Origin: Reticulascus tulasneorum
Lineage: Eukaryota > Ascomycota > Sordariomycetes > Glomerellales > Reticulascaceae
Assembly: GCA_001557505.1 (NCBI GenBank)
Contig: LSAX01000001.1
Span: forward strand, 868,001-932,000
DNA length: 64,000 nucleotides
Direction: 5' to 3'
The translations under genes and the position numbers were made by a program. Shown in pieces: positions 24,553 through 36,499 of the stretch. The notes below the pieces were generated by a model, which saw only the letters and a program-made list of their open reading frames with translations, did no database searches and was not told the origin of the DNA. Every line of letters starts with the position of its first letter. Position 1 is the stretch's first letter.

Positions 24553-26797
24553 TCAATATTCTACCCCAAGATCCATCACCCTTACCAAACCAGATCCCAT
24601 CGCTACCGCAGCCCAGCAGCCAAAGCTTTCATTTGGATTCCAAGCCATGACTGTGATTCTCGTTAACGGGTCATAAATGACGATTCGTTTGGGATCCGAG
24701 TAATGCCAGTCCTCTTCGTCTTGCTCACCCTCCTCCTCACTATTGTCGACACGATCCTCGTCCGCTTTGGCAGGCCTTTTTCTCTTTGTTCTGAGCTTCT
24801 TCTTCTTCGGAGCTAATCCTGCCTTTGCTTTGGCTGCGTCAACTCTTGTATAAGAGTTCAGAACAGGTTCCCATCCTTGCAGAATCCGTGACACGCCTCT
24901 GACATGAGCAGCGTCTGGCTCCGTGCTGTGGTGAGTGAACCTCTCTCTAGGTCGATATTCGTGTTGGAATATCCTGATCTTGTAAGATGCGGTGTATCTC
25001 CGGCTGAGCAACTTATTTGTTGTGTTGAGTGCCCACACAGAGCCGTCCAAGAGGCCTAGCAGGATGAATGGATGCAAGATCCCAACAGCAAGACAGGTTG
25101 GCAAGCTATCTCCGTCCATAATCTTTCGAGATGAGGCAGAGTAGTACCGTGAATGCAGGAACCCGAAGCTAGTGTTGAGTGGATTCGACGAGTGGGCGAC
25201 AGAGAAGAATCCCTGTAGATGATCGTTCCATTGAAGTAGATTTGGCTGCGTATTAACTCCAAATGCCATTGAATCTGTGACTTCGCAACTGGGATCTGAG
25301 AAGTCGGTGAGGGCAGAGTAGCCGCCCACTGGGGTAGAAGCCACGATATACGGATGTGATGGATAACCGGATGCGATGTGTATAATATAGGAGGCGTGTA
25401 CGGCCTGTCGCACAAGACAAATAGTAGGAAACAGCGACCAGAGCGTGATAGAGCCGTCGTAGTGCCCCACGACAATGCGATTGCTAGTTACCCAAGCAAT
25501 GCAAGTCGCCTCTACATTACTCTCGTCAGCTATTCCAAGAGACGCCATTGGTTTCAGAGCTTTCTCTGAAGACAGTTAGTGATCTATGGGGTGGGATTGG
25601 ACAAGAATGCTTACTGAAGCTGCCTATCTCGTCCTTTTCCACATGTTGGACTTCCACAACATGTACTCGCCCATCTCCGCAGAGTATAGCCATGAGTCCC
25701 AATATGCCATCTGATATTATGGGAACGGGACACCATTGTAATTGCCTCACTCGTCCCCAGTCGAAGCACATGGTTCGTGCAAGTGTTGGTGCTTGTTTAG
25801 ATGGCCTGACGAAGCTCTCTCCAGAGACATCTCCTTCGACCTTCCACAATTGTACGATCCCTAGCTTCTCATTGTCTTTTGACAGCTTGGCTCCCTCGCT
25901 GCCGAGATAGGCTTGGTCAGAGTGTGGAACGATAGCAAGAGCCAGAAGTTGAGCAGCATAGCTTTTTCTCGGCGCCCATCCCATCGCTAAAACAAGGCCA
26001 CCAACGTCGAACATCCATCCAGCCGGTGTACTGGAACCTATGCCTGCATCCGAAAGTGGCAATCCCGTGTCTGCCAAGATGATGGTTTCATTTAGGGCGA
26101 ACTTGTGTTCCTGTTGATTAGAATGCGGTCCCAACAGCGTCATCAGATCTGCCTCTGGCTTCAATGAGCAGGCATCTGCCTCGTCGTTCGTCGCAGAGTG
26201 CCACTTGTGATCTGCATTCTGACCAGCAGTAGCGGAGAGATATTTCTTGTACAAATCGACTGCATTCTTCTCTTGCAGGGTTTCAAAGTCAGGAGGCAAC
26301 CAAGGACTAGGAATGGGGCGCCTCTCATCCTCCATAAGCTTGCTAGGAAGAACTTCGTATGGGCGCCAACGTCCCAACATTTGAGCCGCAATGAAAACAG
26401 CTTCTCGGTCCGGTCCGAACAAATGGTCGAGCACATGCTTCCGCTGGTAACTCTTTAGCGGTCCATTGTAGAAGCGGATCTGTCTTTGATCTGTGGGGTA
26501 GGGTTCAAGAGCAGTCAAGTTTTCCAGCGAACGCTTTCCTTTTTGAGCAGCTGAAGCTGTTGGCGCCTCATATTCTCCATCACCATCAGCTTCTGATTGC
26601 GCTCCGCTGGATTCTTCTGGGTCCGGGTACAATTCCTCCTCATCGCCTTCCTCCGCGTTGACCTCTGCAGCTCCTGCATCGAAATTCGCATCTTCAGATT
26701 TGTCCTCTGTTGGAAGGCTCCCCTCATCGGACAAATGCTCGAGGCCGTAGTCAGTGAATGCAAATTTCTTGGTCTTGTTCGACTTTCGCGTTCTCAT
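24553..26797 (-). CDS. sfc6: TFIIIC subunit Sfc6/Tfc6 (WD40, GTF3C2-like)
   Basis: Two exons, 26797-25615 and 25565-24553, encode 731 residues. The 49-nt intron has GTAAGC, a CTAAC branch site and TTCAG. The N-terminus is basic (RTRKSNKTKKF) and then strongly acidic. The block GPLKSYQRKHVLDHLFGPDR followed by WD-like repeats (for example RIVVGHYDGSITLWSL and GSVWALN) and a basic KKKKLRTKRKRP stretch near residues 650-665 matches the fungal Tfc6/Sfc6 tau-91 subunit. That protein is part of the TFIIIC tau-B arm that recognises the B box of tRNA genes for RNA polymerase III. The C-terminus VMDLGVEY closes the last blade. The assignment rests on family resemblance remembered for this subunit. Confidence 0.82.
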
Positions 26798-27485
26798 CTT
26801 GGCTTCGTTTTGTGTCTCTCGGCGTCATTTGGGGGTCTCTGGGCTGTCACCGCTGAATTTCAGCGCAAATGAAACTGATGTGACACCACTTGCCGAAAGC
26901 CTACGAGCTCTACGTCTCACAGAAATGATTATATAGTATGTGCATGAATGAAGGTGGTAGAATGTCTTCGGGCTTATGTGAGGCTTCGTTTGTCGTGGGC
27001 AAAAATTCTGTTGTTATTTGAGATTGGATCAGGGTGTGTTAAACATCGCACCGCCGGACATGGCGGGGTGCCAAATGAGCCACTTAGGGACGGTCTTACT
27101 GCGATGTGTGGACTTCTCACAACACCACCCCAATCAGCATTATAACTTAGGATTCATGTGCACACGATTCGATACATCAAGCCTTAGACAGGTAATCCTT
27201 TGCGAGTTAAGCTCTGCATTGAGTTCTATCTATCAGGTATGGTTGAAAAAGCATTACCATCTACCTGTCCAAGGATTCGTGCCATTAGATCAAACAAGAA
27301 CATTCGCGAGGCCTTCCCGGCTCCGACGTACAGTAAACCCAGTCATGATCATGAATATCCCATTTCGTGTCTCCATGCCAATCTGACGTTCATCCACTTT
27401 GCTATGGAAAATCCTCATTGGCGTCCCATGCGCGCCACCTCCCCAACTCACAACGTAGGTACCTGGTTAAGATCCATGGAGAAGC
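26798..27485. other. intergenic region sfc6 promoter / BTB gene 3' flank
   Basis: The first part is the sfc6 promoter and leader. The rest lies downstream of the minus-strand BTB gene. I see no further gene or repeat. Confidence 0.5.
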
Positions 27486-28547
27486 TCACCAAATGTCAAG
27501 TTTGCCCAATCTCATGAACTCATCGTCGTCTACATCGTGAATTACCTTTCGACGATCTCGATTGCTAGAATATTCGGGATGATAGCGCAAAAGAGACATC
27601 CCTCTTTGCTCTGTCTTGAACTTCTTGAGTTCCTGGACTAGCTTTCCCTTGAATGTAGGGTTGTTGCGCGCCGCAGATTTGCTCGGCTCTCGATTCGTGG
27701 CTGGCTCGCGGATGGCGATGACACTATCAATGGCGTCTGAGACTGATTTGGTTCCCAAGTCTTGTGATAGGACCGAGAAATCCAAACATCTCATGACGCT
27801 TCCGAACGCATCCCCATCCTTACTCTTGCCTTTGCAAGTGCAAGCTACTGGGGAGAAGAGTCGAGACACAAGGATCTGCACCAACTCCATTCGCATTTTG
27901 GTCCTCCTCTCTTCTAGAGATACTAATTAGTTTGGTGTCAGCCAGGAACCCCAAGAGCATGTGAGGAGGTACTACGAACAACAAAATCTTAGCCCCATTT
28001 CAGTGTCATGCGAGTTATCCCCTAGATCCAGATACGGGCCAGAGTATTCCATCACCAATGACTTTGAAAGCCCTGAGAAGGCTTGATCTTGTTTGAACCA
28101 GTACGCTGCCATCATCAGATTCCATCGATCTTGGGGTTTCTTGAGTTCCTCCAGACGATGCGGGTTCAGCCATGCTTCGATTGCGAACGCGAGCGGGAGG
28201 ATGCAATCGTATTTGTCCGCCGTCACTGAGATATCAAGAACCTCGGTTGATTTCAAGCTGAACAATGATGCCTCGTTGCGGCCATGCAATATTCGACAGA
28301 TGTTCGAGACGGCAACGGGATTGTCTTCTGGCAGTTGAACCTCTGGCGGGCCGCCACAACACCCGATGAGATCCTGTCCCTCCTTGAACTGAGGACTAAA
28401 CATGACTGAGAATACCTTTGATGCGTTCATGAGCATGAGAGAATGGACTTGCATTCGTTGTGCTTGGTGAAGGCCAACGTTCAGGATGATATCGCCATCA
28501 GAGGCTATGATTTGGAGGGGTGCCTCCTTCGCCGCCTCGACAGTCAT
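27486..28547 (-). CDS. BTB/POZ domain protein 1
   Basis: Exons 28547-27980 and 27922-27486 give 334 residues. An N-terminal BTB fold is visible: SDGDIILNVG, then VHSLMLMNASKVFSVMFSPQFKEG (split here only for reference; residues about 14-55), a helical block with VTADKYDCILPLAFAIEAWL and a later region resembling BACK-type helices. The 57-nt intron is modelled with a GTTCGT donor, CTGAC branch and ATTAG acceptor; it is a multiple of three but contains stop codons, so splicing is required. The C-terminal part is basic (KGKLVQELKKFKTEQRG) and ends GKLDIW. Fungal BTB proteins of this short type are numerous and mostly uncharacterised; some are Cullin-3 adaptors, which cannot be shown here. It shares a divergent promoter region with the TRAPPC12-like gene. 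Confidence 0.8.
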
Positions 28548-29067
28548 TTTTCTGGCGGCATTAGACGGTTGACGCTTTAGGTCCTAGCATTTACATTCTT
28601 GAGATTCACATTCCAAGTTATACTTAAGTCCATGATCATTCAAATACGCTGGCTGAACCTTCGTCAAATATCGAGGAAACTTCCAGGCAACCATGGCGCT
28701 TGGCGCCCCCCAGCCCCCCAGAAATCTGGATGACAGCCCCTACGCCAGGCTCCAGTAGTCCCAGACATTGGACGGGGAGGCAGCCTAACAAGTGGCTCGC
28801 ACGTGCTGACAGGTGGTAGAGTATGATATTTACAGTTATCGGGATACAAGGTCCGATGCTTCAGTTCCCTGCTAGTCTTTTGGCCAAAGGCATTTACCTA
28901 GGAGGATGAGGCGCAATAATCGAGGTTAATGCTGTCTCACTTGGTGGTCCCTTAAAGTTACCGCCAAAGAGATATTAGCCGACGTTTAGCCGCTTTGAGG
29001 GCAACCTCTCTCCCATCCTCATCGAGAGTGTCTTTTGTCATCACCAAGCAGAGCAGATCACGCCGAA
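28548..29067. promoter_or_regulatory. bidirectional intergenic region BTB1 / TRAPPC12-like
   Basis: About 520 bp lie between divergent start codons, with a C-rich patch (CCCCCCAGCCCCCCAG) at about 28705-28722. No other element is recognised. Confidence 0.5.
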
Positions 29068-30688
29068 ATGAGTCAACCACAGAGCTCCGTATCCAGAGGG
29101 CACGGGAGGAACAAATCGGTTACGAAAGGTATGAGATCCGGGCCCGCCACTTGCGCGCATGTAGCTCTCTGGCCATAATCTGTTCATCCATCGCCCTTCG
29201 TCAAACATTCTCAGGTGCTGTGCAATCCTCAGCACATGTGACCAAAGATGGATGGAACTGGATCATGCAGCCATATTTGGCTCTCAATGCACAGAAGACT
29301 CTGACTTATTCGTATCATAGCTACACGTCCAAGATCTTCGACCAAAGGACCTCTAGATGTGGCCGAGTGAGTTTTGAATGCTTCCAGAGCCTATCACACT
29401 CAACTGACATTACATCCTCCAGTGTGCCTTTTACTGATCCATTATCGCCTCAGGCCAAGCACTTGAGTCCAGCAGTACAGCGGCCGCTATCTGGACAGGC
29501 TTCTCCTGTACCGAGATCGGCTGGCCACTCTCCCGCTCCTCCGGTGAGGACCTCGATACCCAAAGACTTTGGATTTCTTCTCCGGCCAGAGATCTACCAT
29601 CCGCTCACGCCTTTGAATGTCCCTCTGGCGTTTCGTAACTCAACCAAACAACCGAGTCCCGATACGCCAATCGAAGAGCTGTTGGAGAGAGGTCACTTTC
29701 GTGCTGCTGCCATCACAGCGGTGCAGGAGCTCACCTCGTTATCTCCAGAGCGACCGCCAATTGATCCATCAGACTACCGAAAGATATTTGAGTTACTGTA
29801 CACAAGACTTTCATGTCTAATTTTGGTTGATGCGACACCCTTGGCCGCCCAAGAGGTCAAGGCATTAGAAGACTTGAACAATGCCGCCATTTATGTTGAT
29901 GAGCACACAGGCGAGCATCTGGTCCCATGGGAGCTACGGGTTCTGAATGTAAGATTGCAGGCTCTTGGATTCGGCGATCCAAGACGGTCTGTCATGAGTT
30001 ATCATGAGCTGGCTAGGGAGGCTCGCGAACAAATCGGGAAAGCGGCAGCCCGCCATGACAACTCCGCCCGGGAACTGTGGAAGGCTCGTCTGCATGACCT
30101 GGGCATCAAAGTAGCTGGTGCACTGATCGAAATGGATGACCTTGCGGGCGCCGCACACCACCTCGGTACACTTCGGGATCGCGGGGATGGCAAGATGGCA
30201 CTTTCTCGGGCGTTAATGTGGTTACATTTGGGGGACGTGGATGCTGCTAAGAAATGCGTCCGAGATATTAGTGGAGAAGGCAAGCACGCAGAGCAGGTGG
30301 TGCTGGCGCTGTGTGAAATGGCCGATGGGGATTATGTCTCGGCTCTAAGGAGTTGGGCAGCATTGAGAGAAGAAGTCAAAGATGAGATGATAGGCGTCAA
30401 CATGGCTGTCTGCCTTCTCTACGTTGGGAAAATGGACGAGGTAAGTCAATACAGTGGAACGGTGCGTGTGCTTTTACAAGTCACTAACAAATCTAGGGTC
30501 GAGCGGTTCTAGAAACCCTGGTCGATTCGGGCTTCTCCTCCCATACACTGCTCTTCAATCTGACGACCATGTACGAACTCTGCACCGAGCGTAACCGAAG
30601 CCTCAAGCTACAATTGGCCGAGAAACTGGCGGGGATGGACGAAACGCTTAATGGCTGGGAAAAGACGAATGCTGATTTTAAGCTGTAG
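29068..30688 (+). CDS. TRAPPC12-like tetratricopeptide trafficking protein
   Basis: The well-supported part is from about 29430 to 30688. It has a proline-rich linker, then KDFGFLLRPEIYHPL, PIEELLERGHFRAAAITAV and helical TPR-type repeats to GWEKTNADFKL. This order matches TRAPPC12/TTC15, a subunit of the TRAPP III tethering complex acting in ER-Golgi and autophagy traffic. The last intron (30441-30496, GTAAGT..TCTAG) is clear. The 5' end is uncertain: the long open frame has only a TTG at 28995. The ATG at 29068 (MSQPQSSVSRGHGRNK) is in another frame and needs a first intron, best read as 29129-29214. That model gives 492 residues, but residues about 25-80 do not look protein-like and may be further intron. 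Confidence 0.7.
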
Positions 30689-31077
30689 ATACGAGGATCA
30701 CCCCAACTTTGTTCTGCACAGCTCGTTTCTTTGCCCAATGGCGATCATTATACTCCATGTTCCCGAATGGTGCACGCTTCAAGACCGGCCGAGATGATGA
30801 CCAAGATGACAAGGGTTTGACCCGTGCATGATGTGGCGGACTGACAAACCACGTCGAATATGTACTGTCAGAATCTTGGCGTCGCGCTTGTCATGGACCA
30901 ATGGCGGTGACTCCACAACACTTCTTCCGGGTCATCAACACGCAGGGATCGCTGCTAATCCAAATACCATCTACCGAACATCCGCGAGTACGGAAGCGCT
31001 ACGGCCTACTTAGTCGCACTCACCCGTGCTGATTGAATCTCACGTCGGGCAAGGGACATTCGGCAAACCTCACCGTC
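30689..31077. other. intergenic region TRAPPC12-like to 2EXR gene
   Basis: Short spacer holding a 3' end and a promoter. A reading frame open from 31033 starts with TTG, not ATG. Nothing else is recognised. Confidence 0.5.
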
Positions 31078-32265
31078 ATGGAGACGATTGTGTACCCAAA
31101 TCCGAATGCGATCGATCGAAAACTCAGGATACGCCGCATCACCGATGATGGGCAAGCCCTTCCGATACCCGAACAAAGAAGCGGCCTGGAGCTGCAGCTG
31201 CTGACGATTGGGTTGCTGGAAAAGGTTTACCAGTCGCAAAAGGTCCTCGAGCGCCGCATGTCCACTCTAGAGAGGATCCTACCCCGTACAGTCGCCCGCA
31301 AGCCTGCGACATGTTTTCCTCAATTCAAGAGACTGCCTCCGGAGATCCGGCATCGTGTCTGGTCACTAGCCATTCCCTGTCGGTCCTTCCGGCCCATGAA
31401 CCCTTTTGGTTCGAAGCCGGATCATGACATCCCATGTGTTCTACGCCCGCCGGCAGTTGCTCATGCATGCCGTGAGGCTCGAGCCGTGGCATGCCGCCAT
31501 GGAGAGATGTTTTCTCTGTCGTATGATGCGGAACTCACTGCAGACACACCGGCGCCAGCCAGGACATACTGGACGTGGTTCGATGGTGCAAACGACGTTC
31601 TTGACCTTGAACGATGGGTTTCGGTAGAGAACGATGAGCCTCGGGGTATCAAGCGACTCGTCGAGGTAGCCCAAGTTATCCTTGCCCCTCGAGCGAATGG
31701 AAAGTGGTTCATGCATCTCTTTCAGCGAACACGGGCGTTGACGAGCATCGACCTCAAGCTCGACGTGTGCCCGGTTACTACGTCTTCCTGGCATCCGCGA
31801 ATTGTCGGCCAGTTCTTCGGCGAAGACACCATCAGAATCGTCGACCTCGAAGATGCCAGGGAGATTGCAGCCGCCAGAGTCACGCTGAAGAACAACTGGA
31901 AACCCCCATTTCCCTACTTCAACTTGGAGGGTTGGGCTGCCTCACGCCCATGTAAGTCTCAGATCAAACGTGACAAGGCATGGATGAGTCGGCTGGACGA
32001 GACTTGGATGGGAGAACTGTCACGGGGGTGGTTGTTGGCAAAGATTTCGCGAACGATAGACTGGATCGACATTTCGAGGGGCGTTGGGTTGTTTGATATG
32101 TATGGGACCTCCAATCTTGATATTATAAGTGTCTATGATACGCTTGCCACCATGCCCAAGATGCGCTTGGTTCGGGCATATCAGTTGGAGGAAGGACCTC
32201 GGCGGAACGGGGCTCGATTGAATGCTTTCGTAGAACAGGATATTGGCGACAATCTGAGGTGGTAG
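31078..32265 (+). CDS. 2EXR-domain protein
   Basis: A single exon of 395 residues from METIVYPNPN to DNLRW. The frame is open 45 nt further upstream but with no ATG. After a short leucine/glutamate-rich helix (about 38-70) comes the 2EXR hallmark FPQFKRLPPEIRHRVW (80-95). Downstream is the usual PPAVAHACREARAVA block and a conserved FDGANDVLDLERW-type segment. 2EXR proteins are a large fungal family named for two exposed-residue motifs; function is not established. In many ascomycetes they occur in expanded, strain-variable sets. The neighbours on both sides include BTB genes of equally accessory character. Confidence 0.85.
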   Translation: METIVYPNPNAIDRKLRIRRITDDGQALPIPEQRSGLELQLLTIGLLEKVYQSQKVLERRMSTLERILPRTVARKPATCFPQFKRLPPEIRHRVWSLAIPCRSFRPMNPFGSKPDHDIPCVLRPPAVAHACREARAVACRHGEMFSLSYDAELTADTPAPARTYWTWFDGANDVLDLERWVSVENDEPRGIKRLVEVAQVILAPRANGKWFMHLFQRTRALTSIDLKLDVCPVTTSSWHPRIVGQFFGEDTIRIVDLEDAREIAAARVTLKNNWKPPFPYFNLEGWAASRPCKSQIKRDKAWMSRLDETWMGELSRGWLLAKISRTIDWIDISRGVGLFDMYGTSNLDIISVYDTLATMPKMRLVRAYQLEEGPRRNGARLNAFVEQDIGDNLRW

Positions 32266-32989
32266 TTTCGTAATGACAACATATGAATCGTGTGTTTGAC
32301 TCCTCAAGTTCTCTCCCGCAGCCCGAGGATGCTATCACATCGCAAAGCGTGGTAATGATGTATCCTTGCCCAACGAATCCTTCCAATTGGTCCATTTGCA
32401 AGGGACCTTTCCACAGCATCCGAATCTGCAATGCCGGGCTGGCCAATGCTAGATACGCGTAGAAACATCCAGCCATTTCCCCAAGGAAATAATGATGTGG
32501 TTGGTGCTTTCCACGTGGTGGCAGAATGTTCTCGTTGGTAGGTGGACATCTAGGTCTCTCTCGGTGGTTTGATGTGCATTGGATGCGGGTTTTTGTTCAA
32601 AATCTGCTGAATATAGGTATCAGTCTTGAAAGAGAAATAACAATGAGTGTATTATCACTACCTCGTGGTTCTCTATACTTTTGGAACGGATTTCCGTCCG
32701 CAAGGAAGCTGGAAGATTGATGGAGTCACGGTGTTACGACAAAGAAACTCTCCTGACTGCCTTTGCTTTTTTACGGCTCCGCCTCCCCTGGGTAGAACCT
32801 GAGGGAAGCGATACCCAGTCCGCCTGCTCATTAAAAGCAGGCTCAGTTCAACTTCAATCCAACTTCCAACTTCTGACGTTTGATCACGAAAATAGAACCA
32901 AGCATCGAGACTCAGGCTCGACAAACACTCCTATCGCCTATAGAACTTCCAGTATCAGACAAACGCAACCTGGCACCAATCCTTTCACG
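32266..32989. other. intergenic region 2EXR gene to BTB gene 2
   Basis: About 720 bp holding one 3' flank and one promoter. No additional gene, tRNA or repeat is seen. Confidence 0.5.
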
Positions 32990-33756
32990 ATGGATGAGCA
33001 TGACAAACCATTGGATGTTGCACCGTCTTCAAATGAAAAAGAGACACCAGTTCCAAAGAGGATCAATCTCTGGTAAGAGAGCGATATGCGTTGACCAATT
33101 TACGAAACTAACCTTCAGTAAGCAAGCCACAGCCCCTAGTTCGGATGGTAGTGAATGGAGGAGGCGAGTTTTACGCCCACCAAGATATACTCATGAAACA
33201 CTCGGAGTACTTCAAGAAAGCACTAACTGGGCCTTTCAAAGAGGCTGCCACACAAACACTCGAGTTTGACGATATCAAACGGCATACATTTGGAGCATTC
33301 ATATCTGCTCTCTATGTAGCTGCACTCACGGAGAAGTTCATTGTCTCCGATGAAATCTTTGATCGCGGTACCAACTGCATCAAGGCCCGCGTGAGCCTGT
33401 GGAAGATGGGCGATCGGTTCCTACACAACCCAATAAAGCAGAAAGCTAGCCAAGCTGTAGACAGTTCGCTACGCAGTTGTAGCTTCAAGATCCGGAAGGC
33501 TAGGTTCGAGCCTCTGGCCAAATTCCAGCAAGTAAAACGAGTCGAAAACTACGTCAGCGGCTACAATGCCTGCAAATCAAACGGTATTTCAGTAGCTCCG
33601 TTCCACGACCAAATTGTCGAGGTGTTTGCTCGAAACTGCTGTAGACAAGCCGTTGAGGTGCTGCTGGACATGGATGAGGAACAGGCCCGCGACTTCCAAC
33701 GAGACGTCTTGCGGCAAATGGCAAAGCTTCGAGAGACACCCAACAGCCGTACTTAG
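32990..33756 (+). CDS. BTB/POZ domain protein 2
   Basis: Exons 32990-33072 and 33123-33756 encode 238 residues. Exon 1 supplies a short hydrophilic leader (MDEHDKPLDV..KRINL). The 50-nt intron (GTAAGA..AGTAAG) ends at the second of two candidate acceptors, because only that one restores frame, giving CKPQPLVRMVVNGGGEF. The BTB fold follows: FYAHQDILMKHSEYFKKALTG, FKEAATQTLEFDD and FGAFISALYV. The helical C-terminal part includes ARNCCRQAVEVLLDMDEE. The intron is phase 2 and sits six residues before the first BTB strand, as in three other BTB genes of the window. It is convergent with BTB gene 3. Function unknown. Confidence 0.82.
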
Positions 33757-34227
33757 TTTCGCACAGATGAAGTAGTATAGACACTTTTACCCCCTCGGCA
33801 TATGCAAATGCATTTTTCTCCCCTCGATCAGACTTGCGTGGGCCTGTTCCAGACTGGTCAAACAAAAAAGCTCTATTAGTACGGGGAAATGGACGACATA
33901 GCAATACCTGAAAGGTTAGACAGCGGTATTACAGGCAGCCGTAATCCATAAATCAAATGAAACCTATCATTCGCTACCATCCCCTCTCATGGCCTGATAC
34001 GAATGCAGAACTCGTACATTGGAAGGCACAGTGAACAGCCAAAGCCAACTTTACCAGACTTTAGAGATATGATGGTTAATTAAGTTTCTATGTAGGTCAT
34101 AACGACTTCAATTGTCATTGGAAGCCTGAGAGACCAAGTAATGAGTGCAAGAAGTGAAACGAAACTCTCATATCCGTACGGCTGTAGCCTGCTACCATCA
34201 TCCCTTTTACCATTTCCACGCCATCCC
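33757..34227. other. convergent spacer between BTB genes 2 and 3
   Basis: About 470 bp between two facing stop codons; presumably both 3' untranslated regions. I see no repeat and no terminator-like hairpin strong enough to list. Confidence 0.5.
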
Positions 34228-36014
34228 CTACCATTGACTCCCCTGTGGCTTTGGCTCAGGTCTCCATGTGTTTGATAACCATCCTGAGACATCCTTCTGA
34301 ACAACCTCTGGAACTTGAAATCCTTGAATAACCCGAGTTCCTTGGGTTTCTCTTCTGGCCTTGTCTCTCGCCTTGCGTCCATAGAATCCATCTGGTCGAG
34401 TTTGCGATTGGCAACCTGAAACTTGCATCTCCCTTTCGACCGAAACGTTGCCTGCCTTGCTGGATAAACCAGAATGCCTCTTGTTCACAGCAGGCCCTCT
34501 TCCTGCACCATCTTTTCGCGCTTTTGGCAAAGTTGCCAAAAGCTTGTTGCAGCTATTTGCGATCCCCACCTTTCGACCCATGGAATGTACTTCAAACTGA
34601 GGCTGAGATTGTCTGCTAAAACAATCTTTAGGTTGATGTCGGTTGTGCCCTCCAGGGTGTTCCTTCTTTATTGGGGGGGCATTGCAGTTTGATTCTGCTA
34701 GAGCTCTGGATTGACTTCCAAAAGGTTGATTACCTGGCACACTCAAATCGGTGCTGCGATTACAGCCTTTTCCTTCACGCTTTCGACGCCTACCGGCGGT
34801 TGTTTTGAATTCCGCGATAGCTTGTTTGTCGTCCTTGTGCTCAGCCTCGTCTTGGGTCTTAGATTGACTTTGTGGCTGGACAGCAAATGACTTTCCCCAT
34901 CCTCCTCTCTTCTTGTGGCACATGCCAACCCTTTTGGTTGTAACCTTGTCGTTCATATTCCAGGGTATCAAGGTTTCAAAGTAGTGACATTTCTTGAGGA
35001 GGAAATTAAGGTCGAGATTGATGTAACGCTTCCGGCGCCTGTTACTCTGGAAATTGGTCAGTTTGGCGTAAACGCGCGAATGCTGGATAACCAGGTTTCT
35101 AGCATTGCCGAGAGCGTCGCGCCGAATTCCATGGGCAACACCACACTCTCTGATGAAATCTTTGCTCATTGACTCCTTGTAAGGATTGAGAAGGGCGTGA
35201 CGACCATTTGTCTGGTGCCAAACGAACTCTACGAGCGCTTCTCGCAAGGTCTCCTCGTGATCCAAGCCGATTCGGAGCATTTCAAACGCATCAATGAAGT
35301 CGTACATGAATCTTGCGTGAGACTCATGCTCATAATCGTCGAGATGTTGATAGAGCCTTTCCCAAAGCATAGCGTGGTCTTCAAGAAGATCAGCAAATAG
35401 ATCCCGACACACGCAGAGCAGAGATCGATGCATGAATCGGTCGCAGAGGACGATCATGTTGATCATCTCACAGAGTGAAAATGTCGGGACCATGACATAG
35501 TCCGCCTCATCAGCAATTGGGCCTGGTTCCCACTTCTTGATCCGATGGTGGAAGTGTTTGTTGATCGGAAGCGGCACTTTTCCAACCTCGCATTCAAAAT
35601 GACAAGCGTAGTACCAGTCATGAACAAAGGCAAGGTAGTGATCGAGGGACTGATGATCGATGTCTTCGAAATAGACTTCTCTGGTAACTGATTCTTCCAG
35701 CAAGCCCTCAAAGCAGCCTCTGAAGTACATTGAACCAGCAGTGATGATGGTATTGTAAACGACGAAAATATGTCCGTCTGCATGTAGTCGGACCTTGTCT
35801 TCAAGATTGCTTGAGAATGTGAACGTTAACGAAGTGTTCACGTATGAGCTAGACTTATTACTTACACAGAAAATGGTGTCATTCCGGCTGCCATCAGTTT
35901 TGGCTGGTTGTGCTTGAATGTTTTCAAGGCATTGATAGTAAGGTCGTGCACAGTTGGACGCTTATTGCCCTTATCATGCTCTCTGGCAGCTACCGGGTTC
36001 GATTTCAGGGCCAT
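34228..36014 (-). CDS. BTB/POZ domain protein 3 with long basic tail
   Basis: Exons 36014-35866 and 35809-34228 encode 576 residues. Exon 1 begins MALKSNPVAAREHDKGN. The 56-nt phase-2 intron (GTAAGT..TCAAG) joins FSV to NLEDKVRLHADGHIF. The long downstream frame alone starts with GTG, so the first exon is needed. The BTB-like region (about 50-150) has the HADGHIFVVYNTII strand-helix and YFRGCFEGLLEE. A helical region follows to about residue 280. After residue 300 the protein becomes a basic, Gln/Ser-rich disordered tail (RRRKREGKGCNRS, many Arg/Lys/Gln), which could bind nucleic acid but shows no motif. The start codon lies inside another open segment on the same strand (see findings). Confidence 0.75.
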
Positions 36015-36499
36015 GATAAACGTGAGAAGCAGGTACGGATTTGGTTGTTGTCGTAGTGAATTGGCTTGACCAGATCAACGAGGGTGTCCTTGCTGGACAG
36101 GTAACGAACTTCCTCAAAGTCGATATGGATTGTAACAAGGCACTCTGGAAATCACATTGTTAGCATAAAACTGGATTCAACACTCCGCTCACCGTAACCA
36201 TAGCTTGCCACTTGGGGAGAGGAGAGCCATGGTTGGTGGACTTCACTATGAGAAATGCTAACCTGAAGGAGTGACTCATATGATTGACTGTTATCCGATC
36301 GTGTTCGTAGAAGCTGATCACGGAAGTGTTTGGCTGTATCACACGGGACTTGCCTTGGTCGGTCGAGGATGCAGATTGGAGGTGAGAGACGTGGATGATT
36401 GAAAGTAGTGAGAATCGGAGGAAGAAAGTGCGGCAAGGAAGCCAAAATCAGACGCAATACCTCACCAGAGATGGACGTAATCTTCTTTCTCGGTATCAA
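36005..36499 (-). other. open segment upstream of and overlapping BTB gene 3
   Basis: A frame runs from about 36499 (no ATG at its start) to a GT donor near 36193. It can be spliced at a TTCCAG acceptor near 36139 to give YGYECLVTIHIDFEEVRYL and then SKDTLVDLVKPIHYDNNQIR, ending at a TGA at 36005-36007. The ATG of BTB gene 3 lies within its last codons. The spliced product looks protein-like but has no recognised domain and no start codon. It may be the 3' end of a decayed gene, or extra upstream exons of the BTB gene. Confidence 0.25.
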
